Source: Bog-756 sp963830165
GTDB lineage: Bacteria; Actinomycetota; Acidimicrobiia; Acidimicrobiales; RAAP-2
Direction: 5' to 3'
DNA: 64,000 bases
Assembly (NCBI GenBank): GCA_963830165.1
Contig: CAWHKZ010000008.1
Location: forward strand, 372,001-436,000
Part shown: in pieces, positions 16,630-27,144 of the stretch
Layout: each line of letters begins with the position of its first letter
How positions within the stretch are numbered: the stretch's first letter is position 1
The notes under the pieces: generated by a model
The model's input: only the letters and a program-made list of their open reading frames with translations
Told to the model about the DNA's origin: nothing
Database searches by the model: none
Made by a program: the position numbers and the translations under genes

Positions 16630-17088
16630 TCAGCCCACCGATCGGTAGGGATCGAGGGGCGCGGTCGCCGTCGCCTGCACGACGGTGGAGCCCGGCAGGC
16701 CGGGGAAGGCCAGATCGGAGAGGAGTACCTGGCAGGTGACGTGCACGCTCACCGAGCCGCCGGGCACGAACTCGCTGGTGTCGATCGAGATGGCCACGTG
16801 GGCGCAGGTGTGGGTCCGTCCGATGAGGTCGATCACGGCGTTCATCGAGCCGACCCACTGCGCCGTTCCCACCGTAGGCAACACGGCGGCCGCCTCGGCG
16901 CCGGCCCGCGACGCCTCGACCACCTGCTGGCGTGCCTCGACCACCCTCCCGCACACCAGCGAGGCCATGGCCACCACCAGGAGCACCGGCGTCAGGACCA
17001 CCAGCTCGACCGTGAGGCTCCCCGTGTCCCCCCGGCGCCGCGTCCGCCACGGAGGCGGACCGGGCCACCTGCGTACCGACCGGCTCAC
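16630..17088 (-). CDS. TadE-like pseudopilin
   Basis: A 152-residue protein. An arginine-rich leader (RRWPGPPPWRTRRRGDTG) precedes a prepilin-type site G|SLTVE, with Glu at +5, then the hydrophobic helix LVVLTPVLLVVAMASLVCG and an amphipathic REAR-like helix (VVEARQQVVEASRAGAEAAA). Two Cys pairs in the C-terminal half could form disulfides. The GTG start at 17088 overlaps the stop of the preceding TadE-like gene (GTGA). Probably a minor pilin of the Flp system, processed by a prepilin peptidase not encoded here. Confidence 0.78.
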   Translation of the reverse strand: MSRSVRRWPGPPPWRTRRRGDTGSLTVELVVLTPVLLVVAMASLVCGRVVEARQQVVEASRAGAEAAAVLPTVGTAQWVGSMNAVIDLIGRTHTCAHVAISIDTSEFVPGGSVSVHVTCQVLLSDLAFPGLPGSTVVQATATAPLDPYRSVG

Positions 17089-17507
17089 TCCGAGCTCCGG
17101 AATTCCTGGATGGGCCCGGTGGCACTCGCCGAGACGGCGAACGACAGCCCGGGGACGACCGACACGGATCGCCCGGACACCTGGAGCCACTCGGAGTCCC
17201 CGGGGAGCACGGACACCGCCACCGACGGGTCGGTGACGTCGGAGCCGCGCCCGTCGAGGACGTCTCGGGCCGCGACCACCCCTGCGGCCGACCCACCACC
17301 GTAGGAGCGGGCGACCCGGTCACCCTCGGAGGCGGCGACCTGAGCGACCTGGACGGCGTGCATCCACAGACAGAATTGCACGGCCACGAGGAGCAGGAAC
17401 ATGACGACCGGCACCACCAGGACGGCCTCGACCACCGAGGATCCGTCGTCGGAGCGGGTCCCCGTCCGGCGGAGCGCCGCCCGGTGGTGGCCCCGGACGG
17501 GGCTCAG
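17085..17507 (-). CDS. TadE-like pseudopilin (start uncertain)
   Basis: About 140 residues with a DDG|SSVVE prepilin-type site (Glu +5), the helix AVLVVPVVMFLLLVAVQFCL, then MHAVQVAQVAASEGDRVARS, typical of TadE-like minor pilins. No ATG, GTG or TTG occurs between the Flp gene stop and the processing site. The most sensible start is a CTG at 17507 overlapping the Flp stop (CTGA). An initiation inside the Flp gene or a sequence error is also possible. The stop overlaps the next TadE-like gene. Confidence 0.7.
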   Translation of the reverse strand: MSPVRGHHRAALRRTGTRSDDGSSVVEAVLVVPVVMFLLLVAVQFCLWMHAVQVAQVAASEGDRVARSYGGGSAAGVVAARDVLDGRGSDVTDPSVAVSVLPGDSEWLQVSGRSVSVVPGLSFAVSASATGPIQEFRSSE

Positions 17508-17695
17508 TTGAGGTTGATGGTGTTGGCCTTGGCCGTCACCTTGGCCACGATGATGGCCCCGATGGCGATGGCGAGCGCCGCGAAGATCGCCGTGAGGATG
17601 ACCTTCTCGACGACCGACCCGGCCTCGTCCCACCCCCCTGCGGCTCCGCACCTGGCCCGGAGGTACATCCAGAGGGCGGTCAGTTGGTTCGGCAT
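17504..17695 (-). CDS. flp: Flp-type major pilin subunit
   Basis: A 63-residue prepilin. A leader MPNQLTALWMYLRARCGAAG is followed by GWDEAG, the SVVEKV start of the mature chain and a hydrophobic helix ILTAIFAALAIAIGAIIVAK, ending in a short polar tail. The size and design fit the structural Flp pilin. Processing after Gly26 would put Glu30 at +4, whereas +5 is usual, so cleavage after Ala25 is possible. A GGAG about 10 nt before the ATG supports the start. It is the most likely abundant product of the operon and is set off from TadC by 81 nt. Confidence 0.75.
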   Translation of the reverse strand: MPNQLTALWMYLRARCGAAGGWDEAGSVVEKVILTAIFAALAIAIGAIIVAKVTAKANTINLN

Positions 17696-17776
17696 GGCGG
17701 GTGCTCCTGTTCTGGTTGATGGTGTGCTGGACGGGACGCGGTGGGGCGGGTCGGGCGGCGTGCGGTGGCGTCGGCA

Positions 17777-18670
17777 TCAGATGCCACCGAGGATCCGGTC
17801 GACCGCCGGGTAGCCGATGAAGAGGAGGAACCCGAGCAGCAGGAACGCGCCGGGCAGGAAGAGGCGCTCGGTCATGGCGTTCGCCGCCGACTCGGCCTCG
17901 GCCTGTTCGTGACGCCGGAGCGAGGCGGAGCGGGCGGTCAGCGACCGGCGGATGCGCGCGCCCTCGGTCCCGGCGAGCTGCACCGTGGTCGCCAGCTCCA
18001 CGAGTTCCGGGACCCCGATCTCCCGTCCGAGGGCCTCGAGCGCGCCCCAGGGCGTGGTACCTCCGTCGTGGGCGGAGGAGAGAGCCCGCCCCAGGCGCTG
18101 CGCGGCCCAGTCCGGACTGACCTGGGAGGCGGCGTGCAGCGCACCGTCGATACCCACGCCTCCGGCGAGCCCCAGCACCACCAGGTCCACGAAGGATCCG
18201 GTCACCACCCGGAAGTGGCGGCGCCGGTCGGTGGCCCGGCGTAGCAGCGAGGCCACCGGCAGCGCGGCACCCGACGGGACGGCCACCAGCGCGAGGAGCA
18301 GGGCCACGGCGGCGGGAGGAGCCAGGCCGGCCACGTCGGCCACGAGCCAGAGGACGAACGGCGCCAGCGCACAGGCGCCCGCGGACACGAGCACCCGGGT
18401 GGCGAACACTTCGGGGGAGGTCGCCGTGAGGTCGAGGTCGGCGAGCAGCGCGCGCAACCACCGCTGCTCGGACCAGCGTCCGTCGCGGAGCCGCGTCACC
18501 GCGGTCGAGACCATCGGCGTCGCGCCTCCGCCACCGGATTCGCCGGGCACCACCGGGCGCTGCCACGCTTCGAGCACACCCTCGAGGGACAGGCGGGGCC
18601 GCCGGATCCCGTAGGCCACGCCGAGGACGCCCAGGCCGACGCAGACGGACAGCAGGACGACCTCGGTCAT
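17777..18670 (-). CDS. tadC: TadC-like pilus platform protein (type II secretion F family)
   Basis: A 297-residue integral membrane protein. An N-terminal membrane segment and a central pair (ALAPFVLWLVADVAGL; AAVALLLALVAVPSGAAL) flank the GspF-type cytoplasmic domain (VTGSFVDLVVLGLAGGVGID, PWGALEALGREIGVPELVEL). A final LFLPGAFLLLGFLLFIGYPA segment is followed by VDRILGGI. This is the TadC pattern. It pairs with TadB to form the inner-membrane platform. The start codon overlaps the TadB stop (ATGA). Confidence 0.85.
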   Translation of the reverse strand: MTEVVLLSVCVGLGVLGVAYGIRRPRLSLEGVLEAWQRPVVPGESGGGGATPMVSTAVTRLRDGRWSEQRWLRALLADLDLTATSPEVFATRVLVSAGACALAPFVLWLVADVAGLAPPAAVALLLALVAVPSGAALPVASLLRRATDRRRHFRVVTGSFVDLVVLGLAGGVGIDGALHAASQVSPDWAAQRLGRALSSAHDGGTTPWGALEALGREIGVPELVELATTVQLAGTEGARIRRSLTARSASLRRHEQAEAESAANAMTERLFLPGAFLLLGFLLFIGYPAVDRILGGI

Positions 18671-19572
18671 CGCACGACCACCGAGTCGCCGAGCAGTCGG
18701 ACCGGTGCGGGTGGTCGGGCCAGAGCGACCATGAGGCTGAGCCCCGCGGCGTACAGGGCGCCGACGGCGAGGAGCACCAGCTGACCCGTGGGTGAGCCGA
18801 ACGGGGCGAGGTACGACCGGGCGAAGACGGCGAGTCCGGCGGCGAAGACGACCGAGAAGACGACCACGGTGCGCACCCCGCTACGCACCGAGGCACGGCT
18901 GGTCTCGACCCGCAACCGGAGCGAGACCTCCTCGCGGGTGGACTCGGCCAGCGCCTCCAACAGGTCGCCGAGGCGCTGGGCCCGGGACGTGAAGGCGAGC
19001 AACAGCGAGCACACCACGCGGTCCGCACAGGGGTCCCCGACCGTCTCGGTGAACTGCAGGAGCGCGTCGCGGGGGTGGGTCCCGGCCCGCAGCTGGGCGG
19101 ACAGTTGCTCGGTGGCCGGGCGGATCGGCGCGGGGCTCAGCTCGGCGGTGGCGATGATGGCCTGGCCGAGCCCGGCGGACGCGGCCAGGGTGCCCTGCAG
19201 CATCTCGGTCCAGACGGCCACGGCCTCGATCCGGGCGATCGAGACCGTTCCCGAGGTCCGGCGAAGCAGCCGGGGCAGCCCGTAGGCGGCCAGGGCACCG
19301 ACGGCGCCGGCCACCGGCCACCCCGTCAGGATCACGCTCGCGACCCCCACCGCGGCGGGGAGCACGAGCGCCGCCAGGTGCCCGGTGAGGCCGGACGGGT
19401 CGGGCCCGGGCGGCGCGGTCGATGCCGTCTCGGGCAGGTCGGCCCCGTCGGCGGGCCCGTCGTCGGACCCGGGGCGACCCCGCACCCGCAACGCGGCCAC
19501 CAGACCGACGATGCCGATCCCGCAGCAGACCCCGGCGACCGGGACCAGCCAACCGCCCGTCGTACCGCTCAT
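18667..19572 (-). CDS. tadB: TadB-like pilus platform protein
   Basis: A 301-residue membrane protein. Two hydrophobic segments at the N-terminus and near residue 80 precede the GspF-like core (AVWTEMLQGTLAASAGLGQA, RAGTHPRDALLQFTETVGDP). A C-terminal pair of membrane helices follows (TVVVFSVVFAAGLAVFARSY; GQLVLLAVGALYAAGLSLMV). The order and content match TadB. The ATG at 19572 overlaps the ATPase stop (ATGA), so it is translationally coupled to the motor. Confidence 0.85.
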   Translation of the reverse strand: MSGTTGGWLVPVAGVCCGIGIVGLVAALRVRGRPGSDDGPADGADLPETASTAPPGPDPSGLTGHLAALVLPAAVGVASVILTGWPVAGAVGALAAYGLPRLLRRTSGTVSIARIEAVAVWTEMLQGTLAASAGLGQAIIATAELSPAPIRPATEQLSAQLRAGTHPRDALLQFTETVGDPCADRVVCSLLLAFTSRAQRLGDLLEALAESTREEVSLRLRVETSRASVRSGVRTVVVFSVVFAAGLAVFARSYLAPFGSPTGQLVLLAVGALYAAGLSLMVALARPPAPVRLLGDSVVVR

Positions 19573-20957
19573 CGGAGGGACCCGGAACGCGTGCCCCGGC
19601 CCGGCTCGTAGCCGAACGAGGCCAGCTCGTCGACGGTGTCGGGGCGGAGCGGTGCGGACGGCACGGCGCGCCGGTCCGGCCCGGGTCGGTAGACCTCGTT
19701 GGAGATGACCTGGACACCTTCGGCGTCGATCACCTCGCGCACCGAAGCCACGAAGCGCTCGCGCCGGCCACTGGCCGGGAACTCGGTCCGACCGGGCGCG
19801 TCGCGGTCCCCCCGGCCGGAACCGTCGGCACCGACGTTCGACGCGTCGAGGGAGCCGGCGCCACCGGCGTACATCTCGGAGTCGAGGTGGACCACGAAGT
19901 GGAGCGAGCCGGCGATGAGGAGGTTGGTGGCCTCGAGGGGCAGCCGCTCGGGCGCCTGCACGGCATAGGAGGCGATCCGCCGGAACACCCCCGCGGACGA
20001 CTCGGCGTGGATGGTGCACATCGAGCCCGACCGGCCCTGGCTCATGGCGTTGAGCATCGGGAGCACCTCGTCCCCCAGCACCTCCCCCACGATCACCCGG
20101 TCGGCGTTCATGCGCAGGGAACGGCGCACCAGGTCGGCCACCGGGATCTGGCCCTCGCCCTCGATGTTGGCCGGTCGGGCCTCGAGGGCCACCATGTCGG
20201 GGTGCCGGTCGGACGCGGTGTCGAGCCCGAGCTCGAAGGCCTGCTCGATCGTGACGATCCGCTCGCGGCGGTCGATCTCGGCGGCCAGGGCGCGCAGCAG
20301 GGTGGTCTTCCCCGAGTTCATGGCGCCGGACACGACGATGTTCTTCCTGGCCCGCACCGCCGCCGCCAGCAGGGCCCGGAGGTCCTCGTCCATGGCCCCC
20401 ATGGCGCAGAGCTCGTCGAGCGAGAGGTCGGTGAAGCGGTGCCGGCGGATCGACACCGCCGGGCGGGCGGCCACCGCCATGAGTGCGGACAGGCGGGCCC
20501 CTCCGGGCAGCTGGAGGTCGAGCTCGGGCCGTGCCGTGTCGAACCGACGCTCGGCCAGCCCGAACCGTCCCGCCGCGGAGCGCAGCAGGTCGACCAGTTC
20601 GTCGTCGGAGTCGGCCACCGGATCCATCAACCGCTTCGATCCGTCGGCGAACGTGGCCCAGACGCGGTCGCAGCCGTTGACGTCGATGTTCTCGATGCGT
20701 TCGTCGTCCACCAGCGCCTGCAGCCTCCCCAGTCCGAAGAGCGCGTCGAGGACGGCCTGGGCGAGCCGCTGCTCCTCGACCGGGGTGCGCGCCGTGCCGG
20801 TCGTCCCACGATCGGCCGCGGCGAGGGCGTCGAGGTGGAGGAAGGCGCGCTGGCGGGCGAACTCCCGGCGATCGTCGCCGTCGAGCAGGGCCCCGTCGTC
20901 GGCGGCCAGGTCCTCGGCCACACGCCGTCGGATCTGGGTCGTCAGCGTCTCGCTCAT
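19569..20957 (-). CDS. tadA: TadA/CpaF-type secretion ATPase
   Basis: A 462-residue GspE-family ATPase that powers Flp assembly. The Walker A VVSGAMNSGKTTLL (Lys217), the Asp box (RIVTIEQAFELGL), Walker B-like RVIVGEVLGDEVLP and the His box GSMCTIHAESS are all present. The N-terminal region (DERIENIDVNGCDRVWATF) is the usual CpaF N-domain. Residues ~350-400 include a glycine/aspartate-rich insertion (GADGSGRGDRDAPGRTE) not typical of the family. The start overlaps the TadZ end (ATGA). Confidence 0.9.
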   Translation of the reverse strand: MSETLTTQIRRRVAEDLAADDGALLDGDDRREFARQRAFLHLDALAAADRGTTGTARTPVEEQRLAQAVLDALFGLGRLQALVDDERIENIDVNGCDRVWATFADGSKRLMDPVADSDDELVDLLRSAAGRFGLAERRFDTARPELDLQLPGGARLSALMAVAARPAVSIRRHRFTDLSLDELCAMGAMDEDLRALLAAAVRARKNIVVSGAMNSGKTTLLRALAAEIDRRERIVTIEQAFELGLDTASDRHPDMVALEARPANIEGEGQIPVADLVRRSLRMNADRVIVGEVLGDEVLPMLNAMSQGRSGSMCTIHAESSAGVFRRIASYAVQAPERLPLEATNLLIAGSLHFVVHLDSEMYAGGAGSLDASNVGADGSGRGDRDAPGRTEFPASGRRERFVASVREVIDAEGVQVISNEVYRPGPDRRAVPSAPLRPDTVDELASFGYEPGRGTRSGSLR

Positions 20958-21834
20958 CGCGCGGCCCCCTCGGGCCGAACCGGCGGGGTGTCTTCCGCGT
21001 CTGTGCCGTCGGCTCCAACGTTGCGGGCGACGGGAACGGCACGCCCGGCGGCGGCGGTCCGGCCGGCCCGCGGACCACGGGACACGCGGGCCGGGTCATG
21101 GGACGCGTCTCCCCAGTCGGGGGTGCCCTCGGACTCGACGAGACCGGCCACGCTGCCGGCGATCCGGCCCACCGAGGCGAGCAGGCGGGAGCGCTCCAAC
21201 CGGCGGCCCGCCCCCGACCCGCCACTCGCCACCGCGGCCGCCGCCGGGTCGACGGGGACATCCCCCAGGTGCCGGATGCCGGCGAACGAGCCGATCTCGG
21301 CACCGGTGGGTGCCCCGCCTCCCACGGCCACCAGGCCCAGTCTCCCCACGGTGGCCTCGAGCAGCGCAGCGGCGTGGGTCCTGGCGTGCAGCGCGGCGGC
21401 GGACTCGCCCGGCACGACGAGCAGCGCCCCGTCACACGAGCGGAGCCACCCGACGGCCGGCCCGTCCGTCTGCGGGGCGACCCGGCCCAGGTCGACGACC
21501 ACCAGACCCGGCGCCTCCCGCACGACCGCGCGGGCCGCGGCGCTGCCCGCCGACACATGGTCCCCCTGGGCGCCGACCAGGACCGGGAGTCCACCCGGGA
21601 GGTGCTGGAGGTGGGGCGCGAGCGGCGTGACCGCGCCCCGCGCCGGACCGCCGCCTCGAGCGAGGGCCAACCCACCGTCGACGACAGCGCGAATCTGGCG
21701 GCCAGGTCCCCCCCGGCCGGGTCGGCCTCGACGACGGTGACCGGTCCGGGGACCGGCCAGGTGGCCGCCAACAGGCAGGACAGGGTGGTGACCCCGGGCG
21801 ACCCCTTGAGCGCCAGCACGCAGACGACGGTCAT
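20954..21834 (-). CDS. tadZ: TadZ/CpaE-like ATPase, interrupted by a one-base frameshift
   Basis: The first part (MTVVCVLALKGSPGVTTLSC; EADPAGGDLAARFAL; VGWPSLEAAVRRG) is a MinD/CpaE-like P-loop start with a deviant Walker A. Between about 21655 and 21605 the homology moves to another frame (LAPHLQHLPGGLPVLVGAQG; GLVVVDLGRVAP; GALLVVPGE), which runs to the stop at 20954. The length, 881 nt, equals 293 codons plus 2, so one base appears to be missing. A run of seven Gs (minus strand) lies upstream of the switch. TadZ proteins place the pilus at the cell pole. Overlaps on both ends (ATGA) are preserved. Sequencing error, real mutation and programmed slippage cannot be told apart by eye. Confidence 0.75.
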
Positions 21835-22655
21835 GACTGCCCCGACCCTCCGTGGCCGACCGGACCCAACAGGACCAGGCTCACCTGATCGGCCGACGAG
21901 GCGGTGGCGACGTCCGGCGCCACCGACGACGTCACCTCCACCGAGACGAGCAGCGCGTAGCTGCCGCTGGCGTCGGAGCCCGGTTGCGCCACCGAGACCA
22001 CCGTCGCCGGGGACACCAGGATCCCGGTGCCGCTCCCGGTGAAGGCCGAACTCCCGACGGAGGCCGTGGACGATGAGGAGGAGGAGGTGGAGGAGGACGA
22101 CGTGGTGGACGACCCGTCCGACGCCGTGGTGGGGGCGGACAGGGGCGACCCCGGGGTGCCGGTCTGCACGACCATCACCTGCTGCCCCGGCACGAGACCC
22201 GAGGCCGGGAACTGGCCGTCCTTGAGGGCGACGCCGACCACCGCGTCGCCCGACGCCACCGCTGCAGCGGTGGCCAGATCGCCCGTGGTCAGCAGTGAAC
22301 CGACGGGGATCGCCGCCGCGGCCCGCTTGCCCTCGATCACGGAGGCCTCGGACACGGGGATGTACTGCACACCACCCGACACCGACACGTCGGCCTGGCC
22401 CAGGTCGGCCGACGTGATGGGCTGCCCCTGGGCCAGGGGCCGTACCACCACCACGGCCGCCGTCCGGTGGCCGGCGGACGCGTAGAGGCCGGCGAAGGTG
22501 GCGACACTGGCGCACACCAGGACCAGCGACGCGACGGCCACGAGGGCGCGACGGTCCCGCGGCCCGGTCGGCAGGCGCACGGCGGGCCCTGCCGCGGGTC
22601 CCCCGCCCGCCCGCCCGGGGATCCGCTCGGCGACGCGTTCGGTGATCGTGCTCAT
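21831..22655 (-). CDS. SAF-domain pilus assembly protein (CpaB/RcpC-like)
   Basis: A 274-residue membrane-anchored protein. A short N-terminal cytoplasmic part and one membrane segment (RALVAVASLVLVCASVATFA) are followed by a SAF domain (VVVVRPLAQGQPITSADLGQ; YIPVSEASVIEGKRAAAAIP). A polyserine linker (about residues 190-215) leads into a beta-rich tail. CpaB/RcpC proteins act outside the membrane at the base of Tad pili. The ATG at 22655 overlaps the previous gene (ATGA), and its end overlaps tadZ. Confidence 0.8.
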   Translation of the reverse strand: MSTITERVAERIPGRAGGGPAAGPAVRLPTGPRDRRALVAVASLVLVCASVATFAGLYASAGHRTAAVVVVRPLAQGQPITSADLGQADVSVSGGVQYIPVSEASVIEGKRAAAAIPVGSLLTTGDLATAAAVASGDAVVGVALKDGQFPASGLVPGQQVMVVQTGTPGSPLSAPTTASDGSSTTSSSSTSSSSSSTASVGSSAFTGSGTGILVSPATVVSVAQPGSDASGSYALLVSVEVTSSVAPDVATASSADQVSLVLLGPVGHGGSGQS

Positions 22656-23602
22656 GACTCCGCTCCGTCCCCGGACGGCCATCCGGCGGCGGGCCCGGAC
22701 GGAACCGTGTCCAGGCTCTCGACCTGCACCACCCGGAGACCGGTGGTGGCCGTCGTGTACAGCGTCGGGAGGAATCCACCTCCCGCTGCCCCGACGGCGG
22801 ACCACGAGACCTGCCACTCGACGGTCGCCGAGAGGGGGTACCGGCCGTCGTCCGGATCACCGTCCGGCGTCGGCTGGCCGAGCGAGGTGCGGGCGTAGGC
22901 GTGGCTGCAGTAGGTCGCCTGCCAGGCCGACGGCTCGTCCGGGTCGTAGACCACTCCCGGTCCACCGCACGTCACCACGGCGCCGTCGCCCGTGGTCCAC
23001 GTCACGCCCACGGGCCGGGCGACGGCGGTGGCCGAGACGCTGCCGGCCGTGGCCGTCACCGAGCGGGCGGACCAGATCGACGGGTCCACCCACAGCCACG
23101 TGGCGAGTCCCACGACCGAGGTGCCGGCGGGATCGAGTCCGATCGCCGGGGCGGGCAGGGTCATCGACTGCTCCGCCTCGAGGGCGAGCGCCCGCGGGTC
23201 CACCTGCGGGACGGGCACCGGCTGCCCGTCGGGGATCCAGACCGTCTGGGTGACCTGGGCGCCGGTGGCGGTGTCGTCGCACGTCACCGAGTACCAGGCA
23301 CCGGGTGTCGGGCCACCGGGTGGGAAGCCGCCCTCGTTGTTCAGTGTCAGGTACGTGGAGGTGCACTCCCACGGCGATCCGGCCCCCGAGCCACCTCCGG
23401 AGGTCGAGCCACCCGACGAGCCTCCCGCGCTTCCCGGGGAGCCCGAGCCCGAACCGGCGCCGACCGTGACGGTCCCTCCGCCGCTGCCCGCGCCCGCCGA
23501 CCCTCCGTCCGCGCCCGCCGGGCCCGCCGTCGGGCCGACCACGGCCGCCGTCGCGGCCAGGGCGAGTGCCACCACCGCGGCGTATCTCAGGACCGCCCGC
23601 AC
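22652..23602 (-). CDS. Exported protein heading the Tad operon, function unknown
   Basis: A 316-residue protein with a signal peptide (VRAVLRYAAVVALALAATAA) and a long Gly/Ser linker. A globular domain follows, with TSVVGLATWLWVDPSIWSAR, VGVTWTTGDGAVVTCGGPG and a final WQVSWSAVGAAGGGFLPTLY. The LATWLWVD...W and WTTGDG segments occur in unnamed exported proteins of actinobacterial Tad loci. Six cysteines are in the exported part. GTG at 23602 is chosen because GGAGGGGGG stands 5 nt upstream and the signal peptide then starts immediately; the frame is open much further but without export features. It probably begins the eleven-gene operon. Confidence 0.7.
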   Translation of the reverse strand: MRAVLRYAAVVALALAATAAVVGPTAGPAGADGGSAGAGSGGGTVTVGAGSGSGSPGSAGGSSGGSTSGGGSGAGSPWECTSTYLTLNNEGGFPPGGPTPGAWYSVTCDDTATGAQVTQTVWIPDGQPVPVPQVDPRALALEAEQSMTLPAPAIGLDPAGTSVVGLATWLWVDPSIWSARSVTATAGSVSATAVARPVGVTWTTGDGAVVTCGGPGVVYDPDEPSAWQATYCSHAYARTSLGQPTPDGDPDDGRYPLSATVEWQVSWSAVGAAGGGFLPTLYTTATTGLRVVQVESLDTVPSGPAAGWPSGDGAES

Positions 23603-24172
23603 GGATGCCCCCCTCCGTCGACCCCGTGGGTCGACGGACGTCCCGCGGCCGTCTGTCGTCGTTGCCGTTCCTCGTGCATGAGGGGGGAACCCTAGGGAGA
23701 GGACCGGCGGGCGTGCATCGAAGGTTGCACGTGGAGTGCAACGACTCGCGCGTTCGTGGGCCGTACCCCATGGGCGACGTCGGGCGTTCGGAGCTGGGTG
23801 GGATCGGGCGGCGCGGCATGGCGGGCACCGTCTCCCGACCACCTTGCCCGGCGCCTTGCCGATGACCTTGCCGAGGCACGCGGTGACGACGGCCACCGAG
23901 GGCCGGGAGGTCGGGAACCCTTGTGCCCAGTGGGTTCCCGCCCATCTGACCGGTCCGGGACCCGGCCGGACCACCGGCGCGGACGCGCCACCGGGTCGCC
24001 GCCGTCGCGGCGCGTGCACCCGCGTCCGGTCGGTAGGGCCCGACCGCCGTCGGATGCCTGCCCGACGGTTCGGCACCGACCCCCGAGAGTGGTCACCCGG
24101 TGACCCAGCGGCAATTAGTCGTCCGGACGCAATTCGGCCCGCGACGCCGGGTGGACGGCGTGGCGGCGCGCG
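23603..24172. other. 570-bp intergenic region upstream of the Tad operon
   Basis: No gene is supported here. The stretch separates two minus-strand genes and should contain the Tad promoter. A TAGGGT on the minus strand (around 23692-23697) is a possible -10. A 7-bp inverted repeat at 23724-23742 is the clearest structural element. The remaining ~400 bp are G+C-rich with nothing recognisable. Confidence 0.5.
23724..23742. promoter_or_regulatory. Inverted repeat, candidate operator for the Tad operon
   Basis: GTTGCAC and GTGCAAC arms (7 bp, perfect) flank a 5-nt spacer about 120 bp before the first Tad gene and about 30 bp upstream of a possible -10. The size fits a dimeric repressor or activator site. 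The binding protein is unknown. Confidence 0.4.
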
Positions 24173-25252
24173 CTAGGCCGTCCCGAACACCTCGGAGTCG
24201 GCCTTCTCGGGCGACATGCCGGCCACGATCTTGGAGCTCATCTTGACGGCCTTCACGGCACTGGTGGCGCCGGTCTGGAGGATGACGGCGATGACCAGGA
24301 GCAGGACCCCCACGTAGAACAGCACGTGGGACCCGAGCATGAGGATGGCGATGCGGCCGAGCGCGTACGGTGGCGAGCAGATGACCGCCCCGATGGCCCC
24401 GCCGACGGCGGCGGCGCTGATCTTGTCCCGGCGGGACTTGCCCGACTTGAGGCCGAGCATGCGGGACGGCACGGCCACATAGGCGAACATCATGACGCCG
24501 CACATGATCCCGAGGGCCACGGTAAACCAGAACCTCCCCCACCGGTCGACCACGATCGCGGAGAACCCCAACAGGATCCCGACGCCGAAGCCCCAGCTCA
24601 GAATGGCCCGGAGGTGGTTCCGGGCCTGGGCGAAGGCCGGACGGATCTCGGGCGCCCCCTGCGTCGAGATGGCGAACGCGAAGACGGCGTTGAGGTAGAA
24701 CGCCAGCGCGGTGATCAGCGCCACGAGCGCGATCACGGCGACCTCGACGAACGGACGCTTCCACTCGTGGAAGCCCTTGCCGTGGAGCACGTGGGCCTTG
24801 AGATCGAGCATGGCGGCCCAGATCCACATGGCCGGCAGGATCTGCACCAGGGTCAGTCGCCAGTTGGTGAACAGCGTCTTCACGCCCTGGAAGAGCATGG
24901 CGAACCCACCGACCAACAGGGCCAGCGGTGCCAGCCACCGGCTCCGCTGGCTGAGGGCGAGGACGGCGGACTCGACCATGTCGTCGTCGCCGTGGCGGAC
25001 CGCCTCCACCAGGTTGCCGAAGAGCGCGCCGACCTGGCCGCGGCGAGTGGTCCGGCCCGGACCCGCATCCGTGCCCGCCGGGGCATCCGACGCTTCCCGG
25101 CCGGGATCGGCCTCGTTCCCGGTGGGATCGGCCTCGTTCCCGGTGGGATCGGCCACGCGGAGGCCCTCCGGCGCGCCACCGGGCCCCGGAGGAGCGGGCG
25201 CCCCGAGGCCAGCCGACTCCGGCGTCCCCGCCGCCCCGGTACCTCCGGACAT
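24173..25252 (-). CDS. Polytopic membrane protein of unknown function
   Basis: A 359-residue protein. The first ~100 residues are a disordered Gly/Pro/Asp-rich leader containing a DPTGNEA duplication. Then come a cytoplasmic-looking segment (RRGQVGALFGNLVEAVRHGD) and about six membrane helices (APLALLVGGFAMLFQGV; VEVAVIALVALITALAFYLN; FWFTVALGIMCGVMMFAYVA; VLFYVGVLLLVIAVILQTGA). Charged loops (GLKSGKSRRDKIS) should face the cytoplasm. I do not recognise the family. The ATG at 25252 has only a weak ribosome site. The gene diverges from ettA. Confidence 0.65.
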   Translation of the reverse strand: MSGGTGAAGTPESAGLGAPAPPGPGGAPEGLRVADPTGNEADPTGNEADPGREASDAPAGTDAGPGRTTRRGQVGALFGNLVEAVRHGDDDMVESAVLALSQRSRWLAPLALLVGGFAMLFQGVKTLFTNWRLTLVQILPAMWIWAAMLDLKAHVLHGKGFHEWKRPFVEVAVIALVALITALAFYLNAVFAFAISTQGAPEIRPAFAQARNHLRAILSWGFGVGILLGFSAIVVDRWGRFWFTVALGIMCGVMMFAYVAVPSRMLGLKSGKSRRDKISAAAVGGAIGAVICSPPYALGRIAILMLGSHVLFYVGVLLLVIAVILQTGATSAVKAVKMSSKIVAGMSPEKADSEVFGTA

Positions 25253-25459
25253 CAGGTGCAGGTCCCGGAACGGGCCGCTCGCTCCGACCGCGGGCGCAGC
25301 GCTCCTCCCGCCGAGATTCCTGCGCGTCTGCCCATGCCCACAGGGTAGCCAACCCGTCCCCCTCCGGGGTTCCCGTCCTGCGCCGATCCGCTCCGCCGTC
25401 ATGCCCGCCGGCACCCCCCGGCGGACGGCCGGCGCCCCGGGACTGGCACACTGTGCGGT

Positions 25460-27139
<1,680 letters not shown>

Positions 27140-27144
27140 TCCCC

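Noticed and set aside
18667..22965. A 1432-codon minus-strand frame spanning several Tad genes
   Set aside because: It joins the true TadB frame to frames of other genes; the component proteins are recognised separately with overlapping start codons.
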